DNA of 64,000 nucleotides from Tenacibaculum sp. AHE14PA (GTDB lineage Bacteria > Bacteroidota > Bacteroidia > Flavobacteriales > Flavobacteriaceae), in contig NZ_CP058983.1 in NCBI RefSeq assembly GCF_019278465.1, positions 1,177,501 to 1,241,500 of the forward strand. Direction: 5' to 3'. The number at the start of each line of letters is the position of its first letter. Within the stretch, counting starts at the first letter, position 1. The notes beneath the pieces were generated by a model. The model saw only the letters and a list, made by a program, of their open reading frames with translations. It searched no databases and was not told the DNA's origin. The position numbers and the translations under genes were made by a program. Shown piece by piece: positions 1-8,862 of this stretch.

Positions 1-63
1 CGAGTAGTGAAAGCCCGACAATTTTATAGAAATTGACACGCCATAAAACTTTTTAAGCTTCAT
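1..63 (-). CDS. 5' end of an unrecognised gene (partial, runs off window)
   Basis: Only the first 21 codons are in the window. They begin at an ATG at position 63 and read MKLKKFYGVS and onward with no stop before the edge. The start lies 15 bases after the stop of the DUF4294 gene on the same strand, with AGAGG about 7 bases upstream, so the two are probably co-transcribed. Too little is visible to name a product. The mixed basic and hydrophobic start could be a signal sequence or a cytosolic N-terminus. Confidence 0.5.
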   Translation of the reverse strand, partial: MKLKKFYGVSISIKLSGFHYS

Positions 64-78
64 AACAAACCTCTTTAA

Positions 79-819
79 TTATTTTTTATTGCTTTTATTT
101 TTTCTAGCACGCTTTTTCTGCTGCTTTGCAAACATTATTTTATAGAATTCTACATTTACAGCTCCTCTACCTTTTGATACTATAGATAAATAGTCTTTTT
201 TTAATTTTGGTTCTTGATATTCTAATTTTTCTTCGATAAAAGCACGCTGCAAGACATCTTCTATTAAAAAATCTTCATTCTCTTTTTCTGGTAGATATTC
301 TGATTTTAATGACAACTTAAACATATTGGCTGTTGCATTATACCAAAAAGCTTTCCAACCGTTTCGTAATTCTTTTACATTATTAAATGCTGTCTTGCCA
401 GATTGACGGTGTATTAACTTTAATAATATTCTCCCTTCTGTTCTCGTTAATTTTTTTAAAGGCTTTGTTAATTCCTCTTCTAAATATTTTTGAGTTTTTT
501 TTACAAATCGTCTTTTTTTTCTTTTTGATTTTATTTGTGCTAAATGAGCATCAACACTATCTATTTTTTTTACTGCTAATACAGCATACGGATAAGCTTT
601 AAAAACTTTACGCCGAAACCAATAATAATAACGTACATCTGATTTCTCATTATACTTATTCTTTGGCAAAATAGCAACTTCGCTTAATGTAATCATTAAA
701 CTATCACCTTCTTTTATTAAAAAATATTCGTTATTGAAATTTGGAAGCGTATCCTTTATTTGTCCCATCGTAACAGCAACAAATAGCATTATATATATGT
801 ATAAAAACTTTTTCATCAT
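79..819 (-). CDS. DUF4294 domain-containing exported protein
   Basis: A 246-residue protein with a clear signal peptide over residues 1-20: MKK, a hydrophobic stretch of about 14 residues, then a Q after the likely cleavage site. The middle third (about residues 60-190) resembles DUF4294, a family of unknown function found mainly in Flavobacteriia. It contains YYYWFRRKVFKAYPYA and a basic segment followed by an R-I-L-L-K-L-I-H-R-Q core. The C-terminus is very lysine-rich. Two ATG codons stand in tandem at the start and either could serve. It is followed 15 bases later by the partial gene at the window edge. A cell-envelope role is inferred from the signal peptide only. Confidence 0.8.
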   Translation of the reverse strand: MMKKFLYIYIMLFVAVTMGQIKDTLPNFNNEYFLIKEGDSLMITLSEVAILPKNKYNEKSDVRYYYWFRRKVFKAYPYAVLAVKKIDSVDAHLAQIKSKRKKRRFVKKTQKYLEEELTKPLKKLTRTEGRILLKLIHRQSGKTAFNNVKELRNGWKAFWYNATANMFKLSLKSEYLPEKENEDFLIEDVLQRAFIEEKLEYQEPKLKKDYLSIVSKGRGAVNVEFYKIMFAKQQKKRARKNKSNKK

Positions 820-863
820 TTATAATTATCAAAAAGGATTCCAAATGTATTCCTTTCTTTTTT

Positions 864-906
864 AAAACAAAAAAACTCATGAAATTTTCATGAGTTTTTT
901 TGTTTT
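864..906 (-). terminator. Rho-independent terminator after the alpha-oxoamine synthase gene
   Basis: A near-perfect inverted repeat with core ACTCATGAAA / TTTCATGAGT, extended by A runs on one side and T runs on the other. Read on the minus strand, it follows the stop at 920 by about 14 bases and ends in a T tract. The A/T flanks are symmetrical, so it could work in both directions. Confidence 0.75.
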
Positions 907-919
907 AACCTTTAATTTA

Positions 920-2173
920 TTACTCAGCCATTATAGCTTCTGCAACTTTTTTATAAGTTCCGTTTTCTAATTTTTCTCTTATTCCTGTAAACGCAACAAT
1001 TGTTTCATCTACATCTTGTTGTGTATGTCTTGCTGTTGGAATTAATCTTAAAATAATTAACCCTTTAGGAATTACTGGATACACTACAATTGAACAAAAT
1101 ACACCGTGATTTTCACGTAAATCCTGTACCATTGCCATTGCTTCTGGAATTTCTCCTTTTAAAAACACCGGTGTAATACATGTTTGCGTTGTTCCTAAAT
1201 CGAAACCAGCAGTACGTAAACCAGATTGTAAAGAGTTTGTTATTTTCCATAAATTCTCTTTTAACTCAGGCATTGTACGCATCATGTCTAAACGCTTCAA
1301 TGCTCCTTTTACCATTGGCATTGGTAATGACTTTGCAAACATTTGAGACCTCATATTGTACTGTAAATACTGAACTACATCTTTATCTCCGGCAAAAAAA
1401 GCTCCTATACCTGCCATAGATTTTGCAAATGTTGCAAAATACACATCAATACCATCCTGAACTCCCTGCTCAAAACCTGTTCCCTTACCTCCTTCACCTA
1501 ATGTTCCGAAACCATGAGCATCATCAACCAAAAGTCTGAAGTTATATTTTTCTTTTAAAGCTACAATCTCTTTTAAACGACCTTGCTCACCTCTCATACC
1601 AAAAACACCTTCAGAAACTAATAGAATTCCTCCTCCAGTTTTCTCAGCCATCCTTGTAGCTCTTTTTAAGTTTTTCTCACAACTTTCGATATCGTTATGA
1701 CGGTAAACAAAACGCTTACCTGAGTGTAAACGAACTCCGTCAATAATACATGCATGCGTATCCATGTCATATACAATAATATCATCTTTATTTACCAAAG
1801 CGTCAATAGCCGAAACCATTCCTTGATAACCGAAGTTTACCAAATATGCTGCTTCTTTATCAACAAACTCAGCACATTCTTGCTCTAATTGTTCGTGATA
1901 TTTTGTATGACCAGACATCATACGAGCTCCCATTGGGTATGCTAATCCATCAGTTGAAGCTGATTCTCCATCTACTTTTAAAACTTCTGGGTGATTTGCT
2001 AATCCTAAATAATCATTGATACTCCAAGTAATTACTTTCTTACCATTAAAAGACATTCTGTTTGAAATTGGTCCTTCTAACTTAGGAAACACAAAATACC
2101 CTTCTGCTTTATCTGCCCATTTTCCTAAAGGCCCTTTATCTTCTTTAATTCTTTCAAATAAATCTTTTATCAT
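920..2173 (-). CDS. PLP-dependent alpha-oxoamine synthase (serine palmitoyltransferase / cysteate acyltransferase-like)
   Basis: A fold-type I PLP enzyme of the alpha-oxoamine synthase family (SPT, KBL, BioF, ALAS), which condenses an amino acid with an acyl thioester and releases CO2. Counted from the chosen start, the protein has 417 residues. The PLP lysine is near residue 251 in FAKSMAG, the cofactor aspartate near 217 in VDDAHGFGTLG, and the stacking histidine near 140 in DTHAC. The frame is open 27 codons further upstream, but that longer start sits beside a terminator hairpin. The ATG at 2173 gives the N-terminus MIKDLFERIKEDKGPLGKWA, which I recall from flavobacterial homologues. It is monocistronic. 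In this lineage such enzymes make sphingolipid or sulfonolipid bases. The amino acid used cannot be read from the sequence. Confidence 0.85.
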   Translation of the reverse strand: MIKDLFERIKEDKGPLGKWADKAEGYFVFPKLEGPISNRMSFNGKKVITWSINDYLGLANHPEVLKVDGESASTDGLAYPMGARMMSGHTKYHEQLEQECAEFVDKEAAYLVNFGYQGMVSAIDALVNKDDIIVYDMDTHACIIDGVRLHSGKRFVYRHNDIESCEKNLKRATRMAEKTGGGILLVSEGVFGMRGEQGRLKEIVALKEKYNFRLLVDDAHGFGTLGEGGKGTGFEQGVQDGIDVYFATFAKSMAGIGAFFAGDKDVVQYLQYNMRSQMFAKSLPMPMVKGALKRLDMMRTMPELKENLWKITNSLQSGLRTAGFDLGTTQTCITPVFLKGEIPEAMAMVQDLRENHGVFCSIVVYPVIPKGLIILRLIPTARHTQQDVDETIVAFTGIREKLENGTYKKVAEAIMAE

Positions 2174-2260
2174 TATTACTTTTGTAATTTTATATGTGGC
2201 GAAATTAATGCTTTTTAACAGATTTTCAAAATTGATGTTTTCTTCATTAAACATCTATAA

Positions 2261-2290
2261 AAAAGATGCCTTACTAATATGACATCTTTT
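2261..2290 (-). terminator. Terminator after the molybdenum hydroxylase operon
   Basis: Stem AAAAGATG / CATCTTTT with a 14-base loop, followed on the minus strand by a run of T. It lies 18 bases after the stop of the large-subunit gene. It separates that operon from the alpha-oxoamine synthase gene and argues against the longer start of the latter at 2254. Confidence 0.6.
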
Positions 2291-2307
2291 GGCATGAAAC
2301 TATTAAC

Positions 2308-4527
2308 TTACCCTTTTATAGATTGGTCTAATTCTTTGATAAAAGGTTGTTTATATAATCTTTGTCCTAGTGCTTTATAAATTGCATTTGCAACAGCACC
2401 ACCAGCTGGTGGTAAACCTGGTTCTCCTAAACCTGTTGGTGATAGTTGATTTTCAACAAAATGCACATCTACTTTAGGAGTTTCATTCATTCTTATTAAT
2501 CGATAGGTATCAAAATTTTTGCTAGAAGGCTTTCCGTTATCAAAAGTTAAATCACCATACATTGCATGTCCGATTCCATCAATTACACCACCTTGCACCT
2601 GATTTATTGCTCCTGTAGGGTTTACTACAATTCCGCAATCTACCGCTGCAATTACTTTTGTAACCACAGGCAACCCGTCTTTTAAAACAATTTCAGCAAC
2701 TTCGGCTACATGAGTATTATGACTATAGTATGCAGAAAAACCTTGAAAAACACCTTCTTTCGCTTTTCCCCAACCACCTTTCTCTGCTGCTAGCTTGATA
2801 GTATCTTCCATTCGTTTACCGGAATATTCTATTTTTTTATCTTCTGTGTTTTTTACATTTTGAAGTAAATCAAGTCGTAACTGAACAGCATCGATGTTTA
2901 ACCCCGTTGCTAATTCATCAAAAAATGATTGCTCTGCAAAAGCTAAAAAATTAGTGTACGGCGCCCTCCAAGCTCCTGTAGTAATATCACTTTGATAATT
3001 CTTCGTAGAAACTTTATAGTTTGGAATACATCCCGCAGGGAAAAAGTGCGGAATTAATCCGTACATATTACTATTTACTCCTGCTTCTTTTAAATGATAT
3101 CCTGTAATTTTATTGTCTTTTATTGATGCTGCAATTCGGTATTTTATTGCTGGTCGATAAACACCTGTAGTCATATCATCTTCTCTGGTAGATATAACTT
3201 TTACTGGTTTTTTAATTGTATTAGAAATTTCGGCTGCCTCGTATACAAAATCACCGTATAAACGACGACCAAATCCGCCACCCATTCTAGTCATATGCAC
3301 TTGAACATCGGCTAAATCTCTACCTAACATTTCTGCAACCACCATCGCTGCAAACTCTGGAGTTTGTACTGGACCAATTAAATCAACTTTTTCTGAAGTA
3401 ACATTGGCGAAAAAATTCATTGGTTCTAAACAATTATGAGGTAAAAAAGGTGAGTGATACGTTCTTTCAACTATTTTATCTGCTGCTGCAAATGCTTTTT
3501 CAATATCTCCATCTTCACGACGTACATCAAAATCTTTAGCATCTAAAATATCATTTAGCGTTTTATCATGAGCTTCTGTATTTTCTAATTCTTTATTATT
3601 CGTTTTCCAGACAGCTTTTATGGCTTTTTTTCCTTTAATAGCTGCCCAAGTATTTTCTGCAACGACTACTACTTTATCTGTTTCAGACATTTTAAAAGTC
3701 CAATTAGATTTACCTGAATCTAAAAAACTTCTAACTTTATCTCCAATAGTTATAACGTCTATTACACCTTTTACTTTTTTTGCTTCGGATGCATCAAAAG
3801 AAGCTAATAATTGGCCAAATGCCGGCGGTCTTAATACTGTTGCGTATACCATTCCGGGAGCTTTATAATCTAAGCCAAACAAAGGTTTACCTGTTACTAT
3901 TTTTTCTAAATCTACATTGGTTGCACTCTTTCCTATAATGGTAAATTCAGAAGGTTTTTTTAATGTTACATTTTCAGGTACTTCTAAAACAGCTGCTTCT
4001 TTTACAACATCTCCGTAACCTAAATTTTCTCCTTTTGCATTTGTAATAACCCCTTTTGATGCTTTACATGTTGTTACATCCACTCCCCATTTTACGGCAG
4101 CTGCATTTACTAACATCTGTTTTGTAGTAGCTCCTGTTTGCCTTAATGCATCCCAACCAAAACGTATTGACTGACTTCCTCCTGCTAACTGACGTTTATA
4201 ATTTTTAGTATCTAACGGAGCTTGTGCTACGTGTACTTTATCCCAATCGATATCTAACTCTTCTGCGATAATCATTGGCATTGATGTTTTTACTCCCTGC
4301 CCTATTTCGGGATTTGGAGAATAAATCGTCGCATACCCTTCTTCAGAAATTTTAATAAAAGCGTTAAAATCGTTATAATTTAAGTTTTCTATATCGATTG
4401 ATGGAGTTACATTTGGTTTACACGCTGTAAAAAGATTAAAACCAATTATAATTCCGCCACTCGCTAATGCTGATATTCTTAAAAAATTTCTTCTACTAAA
4501 CGTAAATTTATTTTCTTGTGTGCTCAT
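2308..4527 (-). CDS. Molybdopterin-dependent aldehyde/isoquinoline oxidoreductase, large subunit (IorB type)
   Basis: A 739-residue catalytic subunit of a xanthine-oxidase-family hydroxylase. The N-terminus has a twin-arginine motif (SRRNFLR, arginines 12-13), a hydrophobic stretch and a cysteine at 36 in a lipobox-like setting. It is therefore probably exported folded by Tat, perhaps as a lipoprotein. The Ald_Xan_dh domain follows, with the cofactor-binding MGGGFGRRL, then GAWRAPYTN, and the GLGEPG motif whose Glu near 702 is the catalytic base of the family. It lies 10 bases after the 2Fe-2S subunit gene, so the pair forms one enzyme. No FAD subunit, cytochrome or XdhC maturation gene is adjacent. 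As in other IorAB enzymes, electrons probably go to a periplasmic or membrane acceptor. The substrate is unknown; an aldehyde or N-heterocycle is plausible. Confidence 0.88.
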   Translation of the reverse strand: MSTQENKFTFSRRNFLRISALASGGIIIGFNLFTACKPNVTPSIDIENLNYNDFNAFIKISEEGYATIYSPNPEIGQGVKTSMPMIIAEELDIDWDKVHVAQAPLDTKNYKRQLAGGSQSIRFGWDALRQTGATTKQMLVNAAAVKWGVDVTTCKASKGVITNAKGENLGYGDVVKEAAVLEVPENVTLKKPSEFTIIGKSATNVDLEKIVTGKPLFGLDYKAPGMVYATVLRPPAFGQLLASFDASEAKKVKGVIDVITIGDKVRSFLDSGKSNWTFKMSETDKVVVVAENTWAAIKGKKAIKAVWKTNNKELENTEAHDKTLNDILDAKDFDVRREDGDIEKAFAAADKIVERTYHSPFLPHNCLEPMNFFANVTSEKVDLIGPVQTPEFAAMVVAEMLGRDLADVQVHMTRMGGGFGRRLYGDFVYEAAEISNTIKKPVKVISTREDDMTTGVYRPAIKYRIAASIKDNKITGYHLKEAGVNSNMYGLIPHFFPAGCIPNYKVSTKNYQSDITTGAWRAPYTNFLAFAEQSFFDELATGLNIDAVQLRLDLLQNVKNTEDKKIEYSGKRMEDTIKLAAEKGGWGKAKEGVFQGFSAYYSHNTHVAEVAEIVLKDGLPVVTKVIAAVDCGIVVNPTGAINQVQGGVIDGIGHAMYGDLTFDNGKPSSKNFDTYRLIRMNETPKVDVHFVENQLSPTGLGEPGLPPAGGAVANAIYKALGQRLYKQPFIKELDQSIKG

Positions 4528-4537
4528 AGTTTATTTT

Positions 4538-4999
4538 TTAAGACATTTTTTTAGCAGCAATTGCTACAGCTTTTTCAATTCTAACATACGATGCACATCT
4601 ACACAAATTACCATGCATTGCTTCGCGAATTTCTTCTGTTGACGGTGTTGGATTGTCCTTTAAAAATGAAGCAGCAGTCATTATTTGCCCTGCTTGACAA
4701 TATCCGCATTGCGGAACATCAACTTCTTTCCAAGCTTCTTGTAACGGGTGATCTGCATTTTCTGATAAACCTTCAATTGTTGTAATTTCTTCTTTATCTA
4801 ACATAGACATTTTTAACTGGCAACTTCTCATTGCTGTTCCGTCTACATGCACTGTACAGGCACCACATTGTGCAATTCCACAACCAAATTTGGTACCAAC
4901 CATATCTAACTCATCTCGTAAAACCCATAATAAAGGTGTATCATCTTCCGCTGAAAAAGAGCGTGATTTTCCGTTAATTTTTAAAGTATAATTTGGCAT
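4538..4999 (-). CDS. 2Fe-2S subunit of the molybdenum hydroxylase (IorA type)
   Basis: A 153-residue small subunit carrying both iron-sulfur clusters. The plant-ferredoxin-type cluster uses Cys40, Cys45, Cys48 and Cys60 (CGIAQCGAC, then MRSC). The helical C-terminal domain has Cys98, Cys101, Cys133 and Cys135 (CGYCQAG and NLCRC). The length is normal for the family. There is no signal peptide, which fits co-export with the Tat-signal-bearing large subunit encoded 10 bases downstream. It passes electrons from the molybdenum site to an external acceptor. It is the first gene of the two-gene operon. Confidence 0.92.
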   Translation of the reverse strand: MPNYTLKINGKSRSFSAEDDTPLLWVLRDELDMVGTKFGCGIAQCGACTVHVDGTAMRSCQLKMSMLDKEEITTIEGLSENADHPLQEAWKEVDVPQCGYCQAGQIMTAASFLKDNPTPSTEEIREAMHGNLCRCASYVRIEKAVAIAAKKMS

Positions 5000-5064
5000 A
5001 TTGATTGTTTTTATTATCTGTAAGGTACAATAAATTACTTATTTTCATAAAAAAAAGCTTTCTT

Positions 5065-6969
5065 TTAAGATTGCTTAATAATATCTGCTACAACTTCTGG
5101 ATTTAACAATGTGCTTATATCCCCTAAATTATCAATATCTTTATTTGCTATTTTTCGCAAAATACGTCTCATTATTTTTCCTGATCTTGTTTTTGGTAAT
5201 CCTTTGGTAAATTGTATTTTATCTAATTTAGCAATCGCACCTACTTGTTCTGTTATAATTTGATTTATTTCTTTCCTTAAATTATCTTGATTTCTAGACT
5301 CGCCTGTTTCTTTTAAAATTACGTAACCACACAATGCGTTTCCTTTTATATCATGAGGAAATCCTACGATTGCTGATTCTGCCACAGCAGGATGTTCATT
5401 AATCGCATCTTCAATAGGTGCAGTTCCTAGATTATGTCCTGAAACAATAATTACATCATCTACTCTTCCAGTAATTCTGTAATAACCTACTTCATCTCTT
5501 AAAGCTCCGTCTCCTGTAAAATATTTATTCTCATATGCAGAAAAATAAGTTTCTTTATATCTTTTATGGTTTCCCCAAATAGTTCTGGCAATCGAAGGCC
5601 ATGGGAATATAATACATAAACGTCCGCTTACTTGATTCCCTTCTATCTCTTTACCTTCTTCATCCATTAAAGCTGGCTGAATACCTATAAATGGCAATGT
5701 TGCATATGTTGGTTTTGTAGGTGTTACATAAGGAATTGGCGTTAACATAATTCCACCATTTTCTGTTTGAAAGTAAGTGTCTACTATAGGTGCTTGATTT
5801 TTACCGATATTATCATCATACCAGTGCCAAGCTTCTTCATTTATTGGTTCTCCTACCGTTCCTAAAACTTTTAGTGATGATAAATCATAATTTTCTACGT
5901 GACCAATACCCTCTTTAGCTAATGCTCTTATGGCTGTTGGAGCTGTATAAAACTGAGTAACCTTATGCTTTTCTATTGTTTGCCAAAAACGGCTATAATT
6001 TGGGTAACTAGGAACTCCTTCAAACAAAACAGACGTTGCTCCGTTTGCCAATGGTCCATATATTATATAACTATGACCTGTTATCCAACCCACATCTGCA
6101 CTACACCAATACACATCATTCTCTGTATAATTAAATACATTTTTAAAAGTATATGCCGAATATACCATATAGCCTGCCGTAGTATGTAGCATTCCTTTTG
6201 GTGTTCCTGTTGAACCTGAAGTATACAATATAAATAACGGATCTTCAGCATCGATAATTTCAGGTTCACACATTGCTGATGCTCCTTCTAAAAGAGCTGC
6301 TAACCAAAAATCCCTATCCTTTTTCATTGCAATATTAGACTGGATTCTTTTAACTACTAAAACAGCTTTAACACCCAAACAACTCTCTAATGCTTCATCT
6401 ACTATTCCTTTTAAATCTATTGTTTTACTTCCTCTAAAAGAGCCATCACTTGTTATTACAATTTTACAATCACAATCATTTATTCTTGTTGCTAGAGCCG
6501 TTGATGAAAACCCAGCAAAGACTACTGAATGTATTGCTCCTATTCGTGCACACGCTAAAACGGTATATACTAATTCTGGAATCATAGGCAGATAAATACA
6601 AACTCTGTCTCCTTTCTTAACCCCTTTATCTTTTAACACATTTGCCATTTTACATACTTTTTGATGTAAATCTCTGTATGTTATATGCTGTGCTTCTTCA
6701 TTTATATCATTTGGCTCAAATAGGATCGCTGTTTTATCGCCTCTTGTTAACAAATGACGATCTAAACAGTTTTCTGTAATATTTAATTTAGCTCCTTCAA
6801 ACCACTTTACCTCTGGTTTCTTAAAATCCCAGCTTAGTACATTATCCCATTTTTTTCTCCAAAGAAAATGTTCTTCTGCAATTTCTCCCCAAAATTTCTC
6901 TGGAGAAGCGACTGATTTTTTATATACCTGAAAATATTCTTCTAAATGTTTTATATGGTAGTTACTCAT
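5065..6969 (-). CDS. acs: Acetyl-CoA synthetase
   Basis: A 634-residue AMP-forming acetate-CoA ligase of normal family length. It converts acetate, ATP and CoA to acetyl-CoA, AMP and PPi in the cytosol. Visible motifs are the P-loop-like YTSGSTGTPKG, the acyl-pocket YFQTENGG, the hinge YFTGDGALRDEVGYYRITGR with DDVIIVSGHNLGT, and the C-terminal PKTRSGKIMRR. The lysine of the last motif is catalytic and is the usual acetylation target. It is transcribed alone: about 66 bases separate it from the molybdenum hydroxylase operon, and upstream lies an unrelated small gene. It supplies acetyl-CoA for the glyoxylate/TCA cycles and for lipid synthesis. Confidence 0.96.
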   Translation of the reverse strand: MSNYHIKHLEEYFQVYKKSVASPEKFWGEIAEEHFLWRKKWDNVLSWDFKKPEVKWFEGAKLNITENCLDRHLLTRGDKTAILFEPNDINEEAQHITYRDLHQKVCKMANVLKDKGVKKGDRVCIYLPMIPELVYTVLACARIGAIHSVVFAGFSSTALATRINDCDCKIVITSDGSFRGSKTIDLKGIVDEALESCLGVKAVLVVKRIQSNIAMKKDRDFWLAALLEGASAMCEPEIIDAEDPLFILYTSGSTGTPKGMLHTTAGYMVYSAYTFKNVFNYTENDVYWCSADVGWITGHSYIIYGPLANGATSVLFEGVPSYPNYSRFWQTIEKHKVTQFYTAPTAIRALAKEGIGHVENYDLSSLKVLGTVGEPINEEAWHWYDDNIGKNQAPIVDTYFQTENGGIMLTPIPYVTPTKPTYATLPFIGIQPALMDEEGKEIEGNQVSGRLCIIFPWPSIARTIWGNHKRYKETYFSAYENKYFTGDGALRDEVGYYRITGRVDDVIIVSGHNLGTAPIEDAINEHPAVAESAIVGFPHDIKGNALCGYVILKETGESRNQDNLRKEINQIITEQVGAIAKLDKIQFTKGLPKTRSGKIMRRILRKIANKDIDNLGDISTLLNPEVVADIIKQS

Positions 6970-7121
6970 GTGGTTTAGTTCATTGTAATTTGTTTTAAAT
7001 TTAGCTTTTTTATGGAAATAAAAAAAACCTTTTACTTTTGTACATTTTCAAACAACAATTACTCTATTTAAACTCAAATCCTAGCTTTAATATATTTTAT
7101 GAAAAAATCTTTTTTTCAACG

Positions 7122-7592
7122 CTATAACTTCTCTAACTCTAAACGATAATCATATTGTAAATCTTCGTGCAGTGTTGTTATTAGTTTCTCTATCAACTTT
7201 ATTTGCGTCGTTAATATATTTTGTAAACGCGGACTACTTTTTATAGAAGGCTTAAAGTTTTTAAGTTTTACACAGAAATACAAGAGTAATTCGACTTCTG
7301 TTTCTTTTTTCTTTGAAAAACGAATGTATTTTTTAGTAATTGTTAATATTTTTCGCGCGCTTTTTCTGATAAAAAAATAACTTTTTGTATTAATACCTTC
7401 AAATAATACATCTATTTCATTTTTTACACCTAAAATATACCTTTCTTCATCATGAGACTCAAATAACAGGTAAGTAAGTAATTCTTTATTTTCTTTTTTG
7501 AAACGCGCTAATTTTAAACACAGCTCTAACAATTCGTTAGAATTTTTATGTTTTAATTCATCTTTTAATACTTTTACTGTAGCTGTTTCCAT
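7122..7592 (-). CDS. Conserved hypothetical helical protein
   Basis: A 156-residue protein that I do not recognise as a named domain. It is rich in Leu, Lys and Glu and looks all-alpha, with no signal peptide or membrane segment. The pattern (KHKNSNELLELCLKLARFKK, then FLIRKSARKILTITKKYIRFSKKKETEVELLL in outline) suggests a compact helical bundle. I recall similar short proteins in other Flavobacteriaceae but no function. It is bounded upstream by the fabV terminator and downstream by a 150-base gap before acs, so it is probably its own transcription unit. Confidence 0.7.
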   Translation of the reverse strand: METATVKVLKDELKHKNSNELLELCLKLARFKKENKELLTYLLFESHDEERYILGVKNEIDVLFEGINTKSYFFIRKSARKILTITKKYIRFSKKKETEVELLLYFCVKLKNFKPSIKSSPRLQNILTTQIKLIEKLITTLHEDLQYDYRLELEKL

Positions 7593-7621
7593 AATATAAT
7601 TTAAAAATTAAATATAACTAA

Positions 7622-7654
7622 AAAACCTCATAGACTTAATATCTATGAGGTTTT
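7622..7654 (-). terminator. Terminator of the purC-fabV operon
   Basis: A perfect 12-base inverted repeat, AAAACCTCATAG / CTATGAGGTTTT, with a 9-base loop. It lies 20 bases after the fabV stop and is followed by T-rich sequence on the minus strand. It marks the end of the purC - unknown - fabV transcription unit. Confidence 0.8.
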
Positions 7655-7674
7655 CAATTTATTTTTTTATCGAC

Positions 7675-8862
7675 TTATTGGATACTCGGAATATTAACTA
7701 ATTCATTCACATCAACATTATAATCTACTCCGTCAACTTTAAAACCGAATAACTTAAAGAATTCTTTACTATATCCTTCTAAATCTCCTATTTCGGCTAG
7801 ATTTTCTGTAGTTGCTTTTTGCCATAATTCTGCAATTTCTGCTTGCACGTCTTCACGCATTTCCCAGTCATCAACTCTAATTCTTCCTTTAGCATCTAAA
7901 TTTAAATCACCACCAAATAAACGTTCGCTATACAAACGTTGAATTTGCTCGATACATCCTTCATGAATTCCTTTTGCCTTCATCACTTTAAATAATAAAG
8001 AAATATATAAAGGAATTACCGGAATTGCAGAACTAGCTTGCGTTACCAATGCTTTATTTACAGAAACGTATGCTTTTCCGTTTAATGATTTTAAATCATC
8101 TGTAATTTTAAAAGCTGTTGCTTCTAAATCGTCTTTTGCTGCACCAATTGTTCCGTTTCTGTATACTGGTTTTGTTACTTCTGGACCAATGTAAGAATAA
8201 GCAACTGTTGTAGCACCTTCTGATAATAAGTTCTCAGATTGTAAAGCGTCCATCCACATTTTCCAATCTTCACCTCCCATTACCGTTACTGTATTTTCAA
8301 CATCTTCACCTTCGGCAGGGTTTATAGATATTTCTGATACTTTTCCTGTATGAAAATCAACTGTTTTATTCGTAAAAACTTCTCCGATTGGTTTTAAAAC
8401 CGACTTAAAGCGTTTTCCTGATATTGGATGTGTTCTTACTGGTGATGCTAAACTATAAATTACTAAATCAATTTGACCTAAATCCTCTTTGATTAAGTTT
8501 ACAACTTGTTCTTTTATTTCGTTAGAAAAAGCATCTCCATTGATACTTTTTGCATACAAGCCTGCTTTTGTTGCTTCTTGTTCGAAAGCTGCAGTATTGT
8601 AAAAACCTGGCGATCCTGGTCTTCCTTCCGTTGCTGGCTTATCAAAGAAAACTCCGATTGTTGCCGCGTCAGAACCAAAGGCACTTGAAATTCTTGATGC
8701 CAATCCGAAACCTGTTGATGCACCTATTACTAATACTTTTTTAGCGCCTTCTATTTTACCTTTAGATTGTACGTATGCTATTTGATCTTTTATGTTTTGC
8801 TCGCATCCTATTGGGTGAGATGTTAAACAAATAAACCCTCTAGTTCTTGGTTCTATTATCAT
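7675..8862 (-). CDS. fabV: Trans-2-enoyl-CoA/ACP reductase FabV
   Basis: A 395-residue NADH-dependent enoyl reductase of the FabV/TER family, catalysing the last reduction of each fatty-acid elongation cycle in the cytosol. It shows the Rossmann motif VIGASTGFGLASR and the SYIGPEVTKPVYRNGTIG region with the family's Tyr-x8-Lys-type active site. The C-terminal FAD-like helical part ends in FKLFGFKVDGVDYN. The longer frame to 8919 opens with a TTG and lies entirely inside the upstream gene. The ATG at 8862 gives [20 protein letters not shown], the standard FabV N-terminus. The first 23 bases overlap the end of the preceding gene, indicating translational coupling. FabV enzymes are typically refractory to triclosan. 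Confidence 0.95.
   Translation of the reverse strand: MIIEPRTRGFICLTSHPIGCEQNIKDQIAYVQSKGKIEGAKKVLVIGASTGFGLASRISSAFGSDAATIGVFFDKPATEGRPGSPGFYNTAAFEQEATKAGLYAKSINGDAFSNEIKEQVVNLIKEDLGQIDLVIYSLASPVRTHPISGKRFKSVLKPIGEVFTNKTVDFHTGKVSEISINPAEGEDVENTVTVMGGEDWKMWMDALQSENLLSEGATTVAYSYIGPEVTKPVYRNGTIGAAKDDLEATAFKITDDLKSLNGKAYVSVNKALVTQASSAIPVIPLYISLLFKVMKAKGIHEGCIEQIQRLYSERLFGGDLNLDAKGRIRVDDWEMREDVQAEIAELWQKATTENLAEIGDLEGYSKEFFKLFGFKVDGVDYNVDVNELVNIPSIQ

Noticed and set aside
7032..7149. A plus-strand -7 box (TACTTTTG) and a 16-codon frame (MKKSFFQRYN and on) at 7099-7149, antisense to the end of the hypothetical gene
   Set aside because: No -33 element, very short and AT-rich, and it runs into a well-supported gene on the other strand. 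Chance is more likely.
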